Notes under the pieces: generated by a model
Told to the model about the DNA's origin: nothing
Seen by the model: the letters and a program-made list of their open reading frames with translations, nothing else
Database searches by the model: none
Made by a program: the position numbers and the translations under genes
In this document: positions 51,560 to 60,691 of the stretch, in pieces
Position numbering within the stretch: the first letter of the stretch is position 1
How the letters are laid out: each line of letters starts with the position of its first letter
From: Prevotella melaninogenica ATCC 25845
GTDB lineage: Bacteria; Bacteroidota; Bacteroidia; Bacteroidales; Bacteroidaceae
DNA length: 64,000 bases
Direction of reading: 5' to 3'
NCBI RefSeq assembly: GCF_000144405.1
Contig: NC_014370.1
Coordinates: 749,501 to 813,500, forward strand

Positions 51560-51573
51560 GGTAAGTTATAGTA

Positions 51574-51616
51574 CAAATAAAATAGGATACCCTTGTAGAG
51601 TATCCTATTTTATTTG
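51574..51616 (-). terminator. terminator of the exopolysaccharide operon
   Basis: Perfect 17-bp stem caaataaaataggatac (51574-51590) / gtatcctattttatttg (51600-51616) that touches the HAD-gene stop codon. U-rich on the minus strand. Confidence 0.75.
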
Positions 51617-52042
51617 TTAGAAATTCCACCAATGCTTTTTCTTAGGTGGTTTATGATCTTCAAACGAACGATGCGCAAAGTTACGGTTTTCCCATGTTTC
51701 GTTATTGGTAATCATTTGATAGATAGTTCCCCAGTCTGGTAATCCACCAAGATTACGGTCATCAATAAACATTTCTACCTTTAACTTTCTTGAAAAATGA
51801 TTGTTCTTCTCTTTTTCTTCTTCAGGATAATCCTTGTTCACAGCCCAAAAATCTACCCCACGTTCATGGCACCAATCAACAGCCTCTTGGAGTAGTTCGC
51901 CTTCTCTGACGCTCCATAAGATAAGTTGGTGACCATCTTTAATCAGCATTTTAAGCGTATCGGTAGCGAAAGGAATTTCGCTACCGATTTTAGGATATTT
52001 ATGTTCTACGATGGTTCCATCGAAGTCAACTGCAATAATCAT
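51617..52042 (-). CDS. small HAD-family phosphatase, BT0820-like
   Basis: 141 aa. HAD motif I VDFDGTIVEHKYP, motif II ILWSVREG (Ser) and motif IV IDDRNLGG; no cap domain. The C-terminus is basic/aromatic (KPPKKKHWWNF). The sequence resembles the structurally known Bacteroides BT0820 group, of uncertain substrate. 11 nt downstream of the Wzc-like kinase and co-transcribed with it, so it might act on a sugar phosphate or phosphoprotein of polysaccharide synthesis; this is inference. Confidence 0.88.
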   Translation of the reverse strand: MIIAVDFDGTIVEHKYPKIGSEIPFATDTLKMLIKDGHQLILWSVREGELLQEAVDWCHERGVDFWAVNKDYPEEEKEKNNHFSRKLKVEMFIDDRNLGGLPDWGTIYQMITNNETWENRNFAHRSFEDHKPPKKKHWWNF

Positions 52043-52053
52043 TGTCTGTTAGT

Positions 52054-54567
52054 TTATCGCTTTATAGAGTCATCGTGCTTATTGCCATAGTGGCTGTTAG
52101 CATAGTTACCATAATTGCCATAGTTTCCATACTGTCCATAGCTTGTACCGTAGCTTGCTCTACCATATCTACCATACTTACCATAACCGCCATAGCCATA
52201 GTAATAGCTATATTTTCTCTTAGACATGTCAATACCATTGAGAACAATAGCCATGTTAGGGAACTTCTTCTCGTTTGCAAGTGCATTAATCAAGTTGAAG
52301 CTTGACTTTGGAGTATAGTCTGCACGACACATATAGATAGAAGCATCTGCAACGCGCGCAATCTGAAGAGTATCTGTAACAAGACCGACTGGTGCGGTAT
52401 CAATCATGATATAATCATATTTCTCCTTCAAGAGATTAATGATAATATCTAATGAATTACGTGCAATAAGCTCTGCTGGGTTTGGAGGAATTGGACCTGC
52501 CATGAGGAGATCAAGATTCTTATTAACTCCTGAAGGCAAAATCTGCTCATGTATATCTTCCATCGTTGGATTATCCTTTACAAGAAGGTTTGTAATACCA
52601 TGCTTGTGATCATTGATACCGAACAACTCTGCCAAACGTGGACGACGAATATCAAGACCAACCAAGATAACTTTCTTGCCTAAGAGACCGAAACTAACAG
52701 AAAGGTTTGCTGCGTTAAAGGTCTTACCCTCACCAGAAGTAGATGAAGTGAAGAGTACAACCTTCTGTCCTTCCTTAAGCATAAACTGAAGGTTGGTACG
52801 CATTGAACGGAAGATTTCTTCCATCTGGTTGTTCTGGTTTTCATGTACAACGATATCTGCTTTACCCTTCGCCTTATTACTTGCAATAGCAACGTCTGCA
52901 ATGATTGGTAACTTGGTAAGGCGAGCAACATCGTCATGGCCCTCAATCTTATAACGGAAGAATTGTAAGATAAGGATTACCAATACTGGAAGTACTAAGC
53001 CAATTAGTAAAGCAACAAGCATAATTGATGTTGACTTTGGACTAATCTTACCTAACAACTGTGGGTCATCAATAAGTTTACCTTTATCGGCTGTTGCTGC
53101 CAAAGAAATGTTGTTTTCCTCACGCTTTTGGAGTAACATCAGGTACAAACCAGACTTTACTTCCTGCTGACGGTCAATCTGTGTCAGCATTCGTTCCTGC
53201 TGTGGAGTCTCAGCAACCTGTTCATTAAACTTATTAACTTGTGACAAAACTGCATCACGCTGAATCTGTAGGTTCTGACGTGCAGCACCAATCGCACGAC
53301 GAATGTTACCATTTAGCTCACGAATTTGTGCTGTAAGTGGTTCTACAACAGGAGAACTTTCTGAAGCACTGCGGAGTAAACGATTACGCTCAAGTACTAA
53401 CTCGTTATATTTGTTAATCAGAGATGTAGAACTTTGGTCATCCAAACCTACATTAGAAGGAATTACTTGAGAAAGATTACGAGATGAACTCTCGACCTCT
53501 CTTGCAATTGTATTGAACAATTCAATCTGTGTCTCAACCTCTGCAAGCTTTAATTCTGAGCTATTCTGATTTGCTACAGAGTTACCTGCATTCATCTTCA
53601 ACTCTACAATACCATTTTGCTGTTTATAGTTCTGCAACTGACCTTCGGTCTTGCCCAGTTCGGCATTAATCTTACCCAAACGGTCATTGATGAACTTGTC
53701 TGTACGAAGTGCAATGGTATTCTTGTCCTCATTTGCTTGACGGTTATATACAATTGCTAACTGCTTCAAGTAATCAAGAGAACGCTGTGGTACTTCGTCT
53801 GTAAGCTGCAGCTGCGCAATAGAGGTTGACTTTGCTGTCTGTGCAACTTGAAGTTCGTTGACATACTTGTTAGATGCCATTCTTGGTGAGAGAATGCTTA
53901 CATTAAGTACATCTGCATTCTTTAATGAATGTCCATAATTAGAACTAATAGTAATAATACCAGCGCGAGTAGCTATTGTTGCAGGAAGGCTGGTGAACTT
54001 TCTATTAATAGAGTATGGACCTTCATTTGAGTTGTCGTTAGTTGGTACATAGTAAGTTCCAGTAACAGTATATGTTAAACTGTCTCTTGTTATGCTCAAG
54101 TTAATGGGAGCATTCAATCTCTCAAGATGAGCCTGGTCTACATCAACGTTAAGAGGTTGATTGCGATAAAGAATAATGTCTTTTACTCTTCCCTTTGTTG
54201 AGTAGTTAACATATAACTTCAAGTCTCTAATAGCATCTTCAGCAATAGAGTGTGATGTCAGAATCTCCATCTCGTTATCAATACCAGTTGAGTTTGAGAT
54301 AATACCAAGATTTGACATGTTCTGTAAAGAGGAACCACGTCTATTGCTATTACTTTCGTCCTTAATCAGCAACTTTGCAGTAGCCTGATACATTGGTGTG
54401 GCATATCTAAGATAGATTGCTCCTAAGCTACCGAAAATAATTAATGACAGTACGAACCAGTACCAGTTGAGTACGATGGTTCGATACAAGGTGGCAAAAT
54501 CAAAGGAGGAGTTACCTTCATTAACTTCAAGTTCCTTCCCTTGCTCTAATTTAGTTGTTTCTTCCAT
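52054..54567 (-). CDS. Wzc-like polysaccharide co-polymerase / tyrosine autokinase
   Basis: 837 aa inner-membrane protein. Wzz domain with TM1 (about 33-53), a long periplasmic coiled region (about 190-480), TM2 (about 510-530, MLVALLIGLVLPVLVILIL). The cytoplasmic BY-kinase has Walker A FTSSTSGEGKTFNAANLS, Walker A' VILVGLDIRRPRL and a Walker B-like YDYIMIDTAPVG. The tail (about 785-830) is extremely Tyr/Gly-rich (e.g. KYSYYYGYGGYGKYGRYGR), with many more Tyr than the usual 5-7. Controls chain length and export of capsule/EPS through tail phosphorylation. Second gene after rfbA; a dedicated tyrosine phosphatase is not visible. Confidence 0.95.
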   Translation of the reverse strand: MEETTKLEQGKELEVNEGNSSFDFATLYRTIVLNWYWFVLSLIIFGSLGAIYLRYATPMYQATAKLLIKDESNSNRRGSSLQNMSNLGIISNSTGIDNEMEILTSHSIAEDAIRDLKLYVNYSTKGRVKDIILYRNQPLNVDVDQAHLERLNAPINLSITRDSLTYTVTGTYYVPTNDNSNEGPYSINRKFTSLPATIATRAGIITISSNYGHSLKNADVLNVSILSPRMASNKYVNELQVAQTAKSTSIAQLQLTDEVPQRSLDYLKQLAIVYNRQANEDKNTIALRTDKFINDRLGKINAELGKTEGQLQNYKQQNGIVELKMNAGNSVANQNSSELKLAEVETQIELFNTIAREVESSSRNLSQVIPSNVGLDDQSSTSLINKYNELVLERNRLLRSASESSPVVEPLTAQIRELNGNIRRAIGAARQNLQIQRDAVLSQVNKFNEQVAETPQQERMLTQIDRQQEVKSGLYLMLLQKREENNISLAATADKGKLIDDPQLLGKISPKSTSIMLVALLIGLVLPVLVILILQFFRYKIEGHDDVARLTKLPIIADVAIASNKAKGKADIVVHENQNNQMEEIFRSMRTNLQFMLKEGQKVVLFTSSTSGEGKTFNAANLSVSFGLLGKKVILVGLDIRRPRLAELFGINDHKHGITNLLVKDNPTMEDIHEQILPSGVNKNLDLLMAGPIPPNPAELIARNSLDIIINLLKEKYDYIMIDTAPVGLVTDTLQIARVADASIYMCRADYTPKSSFNLINALANEKKFPNMAIVLNGIDMSKRKYSYYYGYGGYGKYGRYGRASYGTSYGQYGNYGNYGNYANSHYGNKHDDSIKR

Positions 54568-54600
54568 ATTTATTACTTTTCTTATTATTCAGTAAGGAGT

Positions 54601-55491
54601 TTATTTTGGGTTACTCTTCTCCTCAGCAAGCTGAAGGAGATATTTACCATAGTTGTTCTTAATCATTGGTTGTGCTTCTTCTCGAAGCTTTTCTGTGGTT
54701 ATCCAGCCTTTTTTGTATGCTATTTCTTCCAAGCATGCAACCTTAAGTCCTTGTCGTTTCTCAATACATTCAATGAAAGTACTTGCCTCCGACAAACTGT
54801 CATGTGTACCAGTGTCAAGCCATGCAAAACCACGTTGTAGAGTCTGTACCATTAAATTATTTTCTTTAAGATAGCACTGATTGACAGTTGTAATCTCTAA
54901 CTCTCCTCGTGGAGATGGTTTAATATTCTTCGCAATCTCAACAACACTATTAGGGTAGAAGTAAAGTCCTACAACAGCGTAGTTACTCTTTGGATGTTCG
55001 GGCTTTTCTTCTATGCTAAGACATTTTCCAGTCTTATCAAATTCAGCAACACCATATCTCTCAGGATCATTTACATAATAGCCAAATACTGTAGCTTTGT
55101 TCTCTCTTTCAGCCATTTGTACGCTATTTTGTAATAATGAACTGAAGCCTGCTCCATAGAAAATATTATCTCCCAAGACCAAGCAAACAGAATCATTGCC
55201 AATAAACTTCTCGCCTATGATAAATGCTTGCGCAAGGCCATCTGGTGAAGGTTGTTCTGCGTATTCAAAGCGTACTCCAAAGCTACTTCCATCTCCTAAA
55301 AGACGTTTAAAGCCTGGTAAGTCAAATGGGGTAGAGATGATTAGAATCTCTTTAATTCCAGCCAGCATCAAAACTGATACTGGATAGTAAATCATTGGTT
55401 TATCGTAAATTGGTATAAGCTGCTTGCTTATTCCTTTTGTGATAGGGTAGAGGCGTGTGCCTGAACCGCCAGCGAGAACTATTCCTTTCAT
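54601..55491 (-). CDS. rfbA: glucose-1-phosphate thymidylyltransferase
   Basis: 296 aa. Makes dTDP-glucose from Glc-1-P and dTTP, first step to dTDP-rhamnose and other deoxy sugars. Nucleotidyltransferase start [33 protein letters not shown] and [15 protein letters not shown], with metal-binding Asp in GDN and [12 protein letters not shown]. rfbB/C/D are not in the window. First coding gene of the rfbA-wzc-HAD unit, behind a leader of about 220 nt that contains a 56-codon ORF (55520-55690). Confidence 0.95.
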   Translation of the reverse strand: MKGIVLAGGSGTRLYPITKGISKQLIPIYDKPMIYYPVSVLMLAGIKEILIISTPFDLPGFKRLLGDGSSFGVRFEYAEQPSPDGLAQAFIIGEKFIGNDSVCLVLGDNIFYGAGFSSLLQNSVQMAERENKATVFGYYVNDPERYGVAEFDKTGKCLSIEEKPEHPKSNYAVVGLYFYPNSVVEIAKNIKPSPRGELEITTVNQCYLKENNLMVQTLQRGFAWLDTGTHDSLSEASTFIECIEKRQGLKVACLEEIAYKKGWITTEKLREEAQPMIKNNYGKYLLQLAEEKSNPK

Positions 55492-55519
55492 AATAGTATG
55501 GTTTGATATCTGTTTTAAA

Positions 55520-55690
55520 TTAGTAGTTATTGTTTATCTTTATATGCTTTAACGCTAAATACCTATAGACGTATCCTACCATATGTGCTTTAAGTGCAAA
55601 TATGGGTGGTAATAGGGCTGTACTCAATATGAACAAGTCATTGAGGACAACCAATCCTTTCGTTAAGTATTTGTCGTTACACGCTTTCAT
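55520..55690 (-). pseudogene. 56-codon ORF in rfbA leader, possible remnant of a polysaccharide membrane protein
   Basis: ATG at 55690, stop at 55520; begins 24 nt after a -7 box. The N-terminus KYLTKGLVVLNDLFILSTAL resembles the first membrane helix of polymer sugar epimerase/dehydratases (CapD type) or initiating glycosyltransferases ('ylsr.lvll.Dlfi...'), and then resemblance stops. It may be a truncated gene fragment, a leader peptide, or chance. Weak. Confidence 0.3.
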
Positions 55691-55713
55691 TTGCAATATT
55701 GCTATCTTGATTG

Positions 55714-55721
55714 CAAAGGTA
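55714..55721 (-). promoter_or_regulatory. -7 box of the exopolysaccharide operon
   Basis: Minus strand TACCTTTG. No clear TTTG at -33. Implies an rfbA leader of more than 200 nt, long for this genome. Confidence 0.5.
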
Positions 55722-55795
55722 ATAAATTTAATTTAATTAAAAGCTGTGAAAATGAGAAATCATTTACTTAATAGGTGAATTTCATGTTTTTTTAT

Positions 55796-55803
55796 TAACT
55801 TTG
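55796..55803 (+). promoter_or_regulatory. -7 box of the 55861 gene
   Basis: TAACTTTG 57 nt before the ATG. The -33 region is AT-rich without an exact TTTG. Confidence 0.45.
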
Positions 55804-55860
55804 CAATCGAGTAAAAATTAAAAGTTCATCTTAATAACTTTAAAACTTTAAACAAAAGAT

Positions 55861-56493
55861 ATGGGATTCTTATCAAAACTCTTTGGGAAGAATGATGCTA
55901 CACAGTCAAAGACTGGTGGTATGGAGGACTATATGACACTTGTTCGAGTTTATTTTCAAGCAGTGCTTGCAACTCGTTTGGGTATCAATAATTTAGCAAT
56001 GCTTCCAGATTTACGTACCTACAAGCAGACTTTTCGTGTCCCTACGTTGAATAATAAGTTGGGACCTGGCGAAAAAGCAAGTGTGCGAAAGACTATGAAA
56101 AATATTTATAATGTTGATGATAACTTCTTTGATGAGATAGATGCAAGCATCAAAAAGAATTGTAAGAAAATGCAGGATATCCAGCCTTATCTTTATCAGT
56201 TCCAAGGTTTCACACAAGATTTGATGATGCTTGTGGGTAATTTGATGAAGTTTAAGTTGCGGGTTCCTGGCTTTTTCAAGAAAGCTATCTATACGATGAC
56301 GGAGAAGACTGTAAATGACATATACGATAAGAATAGTTTCTCTGATCCAGGTGTTATTAAGGCTGTTATGTCAGTTCGCCAATATAATCAGCGTCTTGGA
56401 TTTAGTCGTAAATGGACCACAGACTTCGTTTATCAAGTAGTTTCACTTGCTAAGAAGGAACCTAAACCTGCTGAAGAGGCAGAGTCAAAATAA
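55861..56493 (+). CDS. conserved hypothetical protein upstream of the zapA locus
   Basis: 210 aa, soluble, starting MGFLSKLFGKNDATQSK (a short amphipathic start that might touch the membrane). Helical body: YMTLVRVYFQAVLATRLGIN, KKMQDIQPYLYQFQGFTQDL, FSDPGVIKAVMSVRQYNQRL; acidic tail ends PAEEAESK. No catalytic pattern or named family recognised. Followed after 66 nt by the coiled-coil/zapA/rny genes on the same strand, so a link to cell division or RNA decay is possible but unproven. Confidence 0.8.
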   Translation: MGFLSKLFGKNDATQSKTGGMEDYMTLVRVYFQAVLATRLGINNLAMLPDLRTYKQTFRVPTLNNKLGPGEKASVRKTMKNIYNVDDNFFDEIDASIKKNCKKMQDIQPYLYQFQGFTQDLMMLVGNLMKFKLRVPGFFKKAIYTMTEKTVNDIYDKNSFSDPGVIKAVMSVRQYNQRLGFSRKWTTDFVYQVVSLAKKEPKPAEEAESK

Positions 56494-56559
56494 TTAAGCA
56501 TATATTTGCTTAAATAGAAACTTTAATGTAATTTTGTAGCCAAAACGAATAGATTAGCT

Positions 56560-56853
56560 ATGAATGCAAATGAGAAGATTCTGAATACGTTTGCGACGCG
56601 TGTTCGTCAGATGATCTTTCAGTACGAAGCACTGAAGAAGGAAAATGACGAGTTATATGCACTTGTCGGCCAACGTGAACAGAAGATAAAGCAACTGCAG
56701 GATGAGTTATCTCAAGCAGAAGCTGATTATAACTCGTTGAAGATGGCTAAAATGCTTGAAGTTACGGATGGTGATATGGAAACTGCACAAAAGCGTGTTG
56801 CCAAACTTATCCGAGATGTAAATAAGTGTATTACACTTCTAAGTGAGAAATAA
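56560..56853 (+). CDS. short coiled-coil protein upstream of zapA
   Basis: 97 aa. Almost continuous heptads from about 15 to 60 (FQYEALKKENDELYALVG, REQKIKQLQDELSQAEADY) with a basic C-terminal helix. Size, coiled coil and position directly before zapA (11-nt gap) suggest a ZapB-like partner in the divisome, but sequence alone does not prove it. Confidence 0.75.
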   Translation: MNANEKILNTFATRVRQMIFQYEALKKENDELYALVGQREQKIKQLQDELSQAEADYNSLKMAKMLEVTDGDMETAQKRVAKLIRDVNKCITLLSEK

Positions 56854-56864
56854 AACAGAATATA

Positions 56865-57155
56865 ATGGCAGACGATAAGTTACATATAAGATTGCATGTC
56901 TATGATGCAGAACTCTCCGTAAACGTTCCACGAGAGGATGAGGAGTATTATCGTTCGGCAGCCAAGCTTATTACCGACACAATTAATACTTATTCAACTC
57001 TTTTTAAGGGTAAGAAGGGGGATAAGGACATTATATATATGGCTATGTTGGATATTGCATTGCGATATAAGAAAGAAGGTGTACGTAATGATACTGCTCC
57101 ATTCAATGATGTTCTCAGTAAACTCACTTCAGAAATTGAAGATGCACTGAAGTAA
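56865..57155 (+). CDS. zapA: cell division protein ZapA
   Basis: 96 aa. ZapA fold: N-terminal beta-beta-alpha (KLHIRLHVYDAELSVNVP, EEYYRSAAKLITDTINTY) then a long dimerising helix containing DKDIIYMAMLDIALRYKKE. Promotes FtsZ bundling at mid-cell. Part of a same-strand series with the coiled-coil gene before it and rny after it (37-nt gap), a common arrangement in Bacteroidetes. Confidence 0.88.
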   Translation: MADDKLHIRLHVYDAELSVNVPREDEEYYRSAAKLITDTINTYSTLFKGKKGDKDIIYMAMLDIALRYKKEGVRNDTAPFNDVLSKLTSEIEDALK

Positions 57156-57192
57156 TAGTGAGAATATTTAATTTAAATCATAAAAAGAATCA

Positions 57193-58734
57193 ATGAGTCC
57201 AATAGTAACAGTTATAATAGCTGTGGTATGCCTTTCAGCAGGATGTGCTGGTGGATTTGCTATTTTCCGTTATATCTTAACTGGAAAATACAAAGATACA
57301 ATGGATAAAGCAGAGAAAGCTGCAGAGGTAATTAAAGAGAAGAAACTTCTTGAAGTTAAGGAGAAGTTTCTTAATAAGAAAAGTGAACTCGAGAAAGAGG
57401 TTCAACAGCGCACATTGAAGATTCAACAGGGTGAGAATCGCTTGAAGCAGCGTGAGGTTGCATTGAATCAACGTCAAGAAGAGATTAATCGTCGTAAGCA
57501 GGATGTTGATCAGCAGCAGCAGCGTGTTGATAATGAGAAGAAGCTACTGCAGATTAAGCAGCAGGATCTTGAGAAGATGCAGGAGCAGGAGCGAATGAAA
57601 CTTGAGGAACTCTCTGGTCTTAGTTCAGAAGAAGCTAAGAAGCGTTTGATTGAAAGTTTGAAGGATCAAGCAAAGCTTGACGCAGCCTCATATATTAATG
57701 AGATTGTTGATGAAGCAAAGCTTAATGCTAATCAGCAGGCTAAGAGAATAGTTATCCAGACCATCCAGCGTGTTGCAACCGAAACAGCTATTGAGAATTC
57801 AGTAAGTGTTTTCCATATTGATAGTGATGAGGTGAAGGGACGTATTATTGGTCGTGAAGGTCGTAATATCCGCGCTTTGGAGGCTGCAACAGGTGTTAAG
57901 ATTGTTGTTGATGATACTCCAGAAGCTATTGTTATTTCAGCTTTTGATCCTGTTCGTCGTGAGATTTGTCGTTTGGCACTTCATCAGCTTGTTGCTGATG
58001 GACGAATTCACCCAGCACGTATTGAAGAAGTTGTTGCTAAGGTTAAGAAGCAACTTGATAATGAGATCATTGAAACAGGTAAGCGTACAGCTATTGACCT
58101 TGGAATTCATGGTCTTCATCCTGAGTTGATTCGTATTGTTGGTAAGATGAAATATCGTTCTTCATATGGTCAGAACCTTTTGCAGCATGCCCGTGAAACA
58201 GCAAATCTATGTGCTGTTATGGCAAGTGAGTTAGGTTTGAATCCAAAGAAGGCAAAGCGTGCAGGCTTATTGCATGATATCGGTAAGGTACCAGACGAAG
58301 AGACTGATTTACCACATGCTCTTTATGGAGGTAAGATTGCTGAGAAATATAAAGAGAAACCAGATATTTGCAATGCCATTGCAGCTCACCACGATGAGGT
58401 TGAGATGACTACACTTCTTGCACCAATCGTTCAGGTATGTGATGCCATCTCTGGTGCTCGTCCAGGTGCTCGTCGTGAGATTGTGGAAGCTTATATCAAG
58501 CGTCTGAATGATCTTGAAGCGATAGCAATGAGTTATCCAGGTGTAACAAAGACTTATGCTATTCAGGCTGGTCGCGAACTCCGTGTAATCGTTGGTGCTG
58601 ATAAGATGGATGATGCAGAAAGCGAGAAGCTCAGTTCTGAGATTGCAGAGAAGATACAGAATGAAATGACCTATCCAGGACAGGTTAAGATTACGGTTAT
58701 TCGTGAGATTCGTTCTGTTGCTTATGCAAAGTAA
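57193..58734 (+). CDS. rny: ribonuclease Y
   Basis: 513 aa membrane-anchored endoribonuclease that initiates mRNA decay. TM helix 1-28 ([21 protein letters not shown]); Gln/Lys-rich coiled coil about 35-150; KH domain with [20 protein letters not shown] (about 218-237). HD domain has [13 protein letters not shown] and [13 protein letters not shown] with the metal-binding HD pair (about 365), then [16 protein letters not shown]. Full family length. Terminator at 58762-58788. The IS element begins 98 nt downstream and does not disrupt it. Confidence 0.97.
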   Translation: MSPIVTVIIAVVCLSAGCAGGFAIFRYILTGKYKDTMDKAEKAAEVIKEKKLLEVKEKFLNKKSELEKEVQQRTLKIQQGENRLKQREVALNQRQEEINRRKQDVDQQQQRVDNEKKLLQIKQQDLEKMQEQERMKLEELSGLSSEEAKKRLIESLKDQAKLDAASYINEIVDEAKLNANQQAKRIVIQTIQRVATETAIENSVSVFHIDSDEVKGRIIGREGRNIRALEAATGVKIVVDDTPEAIVISAFDPVRREICRLALHQLVADGRIHPARIEEVVAKVKKQLDNEIIETGKRTAIDLGIHGLHPELIRIVGKMKYRSSYGQNLLQHARETANLCAVMASELGLNPKKAKRAGLLHDIGKVPDEETDLPHALYGGKIAEKYKEKPDICNAIAAHHDEVEMTTLLAPIVQVCDAISGARPGARREIVEAYIKRLNDLEAIAMSYPGVTKTYAIQAGRELRVIVGADKMDDAESEKLSSEIAEKIQNEMTYPGQVKITVIREIRSVAYAK

Positions 58735-58761
58735 AGTTTGATTTTATTTGAATTATTATAG

Positions 58762-58788
58762 AAAGCACTCCTATATGGGGTGCTTTTT
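58762..58788 (+). terminator. rny terminator
   Basis: Stem aaagcactcc / ggggtgcttt with one G-U pair and a T run. Confidence 0.8.
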
Positions 58789-58845
58789 TGTTTTACTATT
58801 TATATTGAAGTAATTTATATGAATAGCAAAAGGGACAGTAGATAT

Positions 58846-59838
58846 TTAGTGGGGATAGGCATATATTTTGGCAAGTCTAAAAAGAAAGAAACTTTTATCT
58901 ACAACTCCTCTTAAGTTAGCCCTAAATAGTTTTATTTTTGCATTGAAGGATTCCGCAGCAGCATTTGTAGATCTGTTAATATAAAAGTTAAGAATGTCTT
59001 CGTAATGCTCGTAGAAAGTTGCAGCAATGACATTAAAGGAATGAAAGCCAGCTTCTGCGACATTATTATACCATTTTGCCAATGATAGTCTGGCTGCATC
59101 TTTGATAGTATTCTTAGCAAAAATCATTCTTAGCGAATGTGATAAACCGTAAGCCTTCTTAATGTCAGGATATTCTCTGAACAGTATTTTGGCTCTTAGC
59201 TTCTGTTCATCAGTCCATTTCTCTGATGATTTGAACAACAGGTACCTACTTCTTACCAGCAGTTCACTACGTGTATCTCCATTTTCAAAAGTCAGTGGTT
59301 GATACGTTATCTTTTCTAACTTCGCATTCTCTTTCTCGTCATTTGCTAGCTGTAAAGCTGCCCAGCGATACTCTATTCTCATCTGTTGCACGGCATCACT
59401 TGCAAGTTTCTGTATATGAAAGCGATCAATCACTCGTTTAGCCTTTGGAAAACAATGCCTTACAATCTTACGCATACTATCGGATAAGTCCAAGGTGACC
59501 TCTTCTACGGCTTCCCGTTTCTTTTCATCTATCTTATCCAATACCTTGCAGACATCCAAGGATTTGGTTCCAGCAACAATGGCTACAAGACATCCTTGCT
59601 TGCCGTGTTTGTCCCTATTAGTGATAATCGTATAGAGTTCACCATTGGACAAGGATGTCTCGTCTATTGCTATATTCTTACCAATATTATCCTCAAAGAG
59701 AAGCCACTTCTGAGCATGAGACAACTGATCCCAAGACCTGTAACCACTTAGTGTTTCCTTGTATTGTTTCTCAAAACTACGTCCATTGATATGATAGAAT
59801 TCCTCAAGCGTACGGCAGGTCACTGGGGATGTCTCCAT
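58846..59838 (-). CDS. IS transposase, DDE domain (ISL3-like)
   Basis: 330 aa. RNase-H-like catalytic core: first Asp in AIDETSLSNGELYTII, second in VTLDLSDSMRKIVRHCFP followed by VIDRFHIQKLASDAVQQMR (typical of DDE_Tnp_ISL3), and the Glu in STNAAAESFNAKIKLFR. The start ATG lies within the end of the upstream ORF (35-nt overlap) in the +1 frame relative to it, so it is made either by reinitiation or by frameshifting. No internal stops; it appears intact. Confidence 0.92.
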   Translation of the reverse strand: METSPVTCRTLEEFYHINGRSFEKQYKETLSGYRSWDQLSHAQKWLLFEDNIGKNIAIDETSLSNGELYTIITNRDKHGKQGCLVAIVAGTKSLDVCKVLDKIDEKKREAVEEVTLDLSDSMRKIVRHCFPKAKRVIDRFHIQKLASDAVQQMRIEYRWAALQLANDEKENAKLEKITYQPLTFENGDTRSELLVRSRYLLFKSSEKWTDEQKLRAKILFREYPDIKKAYGLSHSLRMIFAKNTIKDAARLSLAKWYNNVAEAGFHSFNVIAATFYEHYEDILNFYINRSTNAAAESFNAKIKLFRANLRGVVDKSFFLFRLAKIYAYPH

Positions 59839-60190
59839 ACGTTTCTTTTAAAAAAGCTCCGAACTCTTTGGAATAACGAGTGCCGGAGGCTGTAATATCT
59901 ATCTGCAAGGGAAGAGAGAAACTCTTACCTGTACGAATATCTATCCAGCGACGTCGACGAAGAACCAAAATAACCTTATGGTCACGAATCGGAAAGTCCG
60001 TCACCTCGACAGCTTCCATAAAGCCTTTTGATTCAAAATGAAGATCATCGGAAAGTTCTTTCTCCATCTTCTCATCAAGATAAATACGTAACAATGAAGT
60101 ATCAGACTCTATCTTAACAATAGAGAAATAATGTAATACATCACTGGGTAAAACGAATTCGGCTAACTGATATAGATATTTTTCTTCCAT
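59804..60190 (-). CDS. IS transposase N-terminal region protein
   Basis: 128 aa. Matches the N-terminal region ORF found in ISAon1-like elements: LAEFVLPSDVLHYFSIVKIE, then VTDFPIRDHKVILVLRRRRW. Probably the DNA-end binding part of the transposase. It ends 35 nt into the DDE ORF; a TTTTTTAAAA run on its coding strand lies just before the overlap. Confidence 0.85.
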   Translation of the reverse strand: MEEKYLYQLAEFVLPSDVLHYFSIVKIESDTSLLRIYLDEKMEKELSDDLHFESKGFMEAVEVTDFPIRDHKVILVLRRRRWIDIRTGKSFSLPLQIDITASGTRYSKEFGAFLKETYGDIPSDLPYA

Positions 60191-60257
60191 GATACAAAGG
60201 AAAGAAAAATATATTAATTAAGAAAATTTCCCCACCTTTTTTCTACTGAGCCTAGCA

Positions 60258-60306
60258 AAAGCCCTCGTAATTCATGAAGTTATTTCCACGAATTGTCGAG
60301 GGCTTT
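60258..60306 (-). terminator. terminator of the YecH/glutaredoxin unit
   Basis: Stem aaagccctcg...aattc / gaatt...cgagggcttt. The IS target duplication overlaps its base. Confidence 0.75.
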
Positions 60307-60327
60307 AATTTTATTCTATCTATTTTG

Positions 60328-60627
60328 TTAGCAGCCAGAACCATCAAGTCGGCAAGAAGCTGCTGCAGGGGCATCGTTAAGGTTGATGCCAGCTTCTTCT
60401 GGTGATAGTGTTACTGTACCATCTTCAAGTACAAAACAAGGTACGCCAGCATAGCCGTGCTTCTTTGCCTCGTCAAATACAGCGTTGTTATCACGAAGAC
60501 GAAGGAATTCCTTCAAGTACTTAATATGTGAACCAATTTCTATTACTTCGTAACGGTTGTCACCTTCTACGTGCTTGTCAACTGCAATACAGTCTGGACA
60601 AGTATTCATTCCATATATTTTAATCAT
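60328..60627 (-). CDS. glutaredoxin-like protein
   Basis: 99 aa from the ATG at 60627 (a TTG two codons earlier is possible). Thioredoxin-fold start MIKIYGMNTCPDCIAVDKHV with active-site CPDC (residues 10-13), cis-Pro in GYAGVPCFVLEDG, and extra Cys near the C-terminus (SCRLDGSGC). Likely a thiol-disulfide reductase. 64 nt downstream of the YecH-like gene. Confidence 0.85.
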   Translation of the reverse strand: MIKIYGMNTCPDCIAVDKHVEGDNRYEVIEIGSHIKYLKEFLRLRDNNAVFDEAKKHGYAGVPCFVLEDGTVTLSPEEAGINLNDAPAAASCRLDGSGC

Positions 60628-60691
60628 AATCAAATGTTTTTAGATTCAACTCTAAAGTTTATTATGTTTTTTACCTCAATTTTTCACTGTC

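Larger units (their letters stand above)
51181..51573. other. intergenic region between convergent serB and HAD genes
   Basis: Noncoding. Occupied almost entirely by the full-length TTAA MITE and a three-unit 22-bp palindromic array. Confidence 0.6.
58832..60252 (-). mobile_element. complete IS element, ISL3-like (ISAon1 group)
   Basis: 1421 bp. Imperfect terminal repeats GGGACAGTAGATATTTAGTG (left) and GGCTCAGTAGAAAAAAGGTG (right, reversed), both continuing GGGA. An 8-bp target duplication TAGCAAAA flanks it exactly (58824-58831 and 60253-60260), showing a clean, probably recent insertion. Encodes two overlapping ORFs. It landed at the foot of the glutaredoxin-gene terminator without touching a gene. 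Confidence 0.92.
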
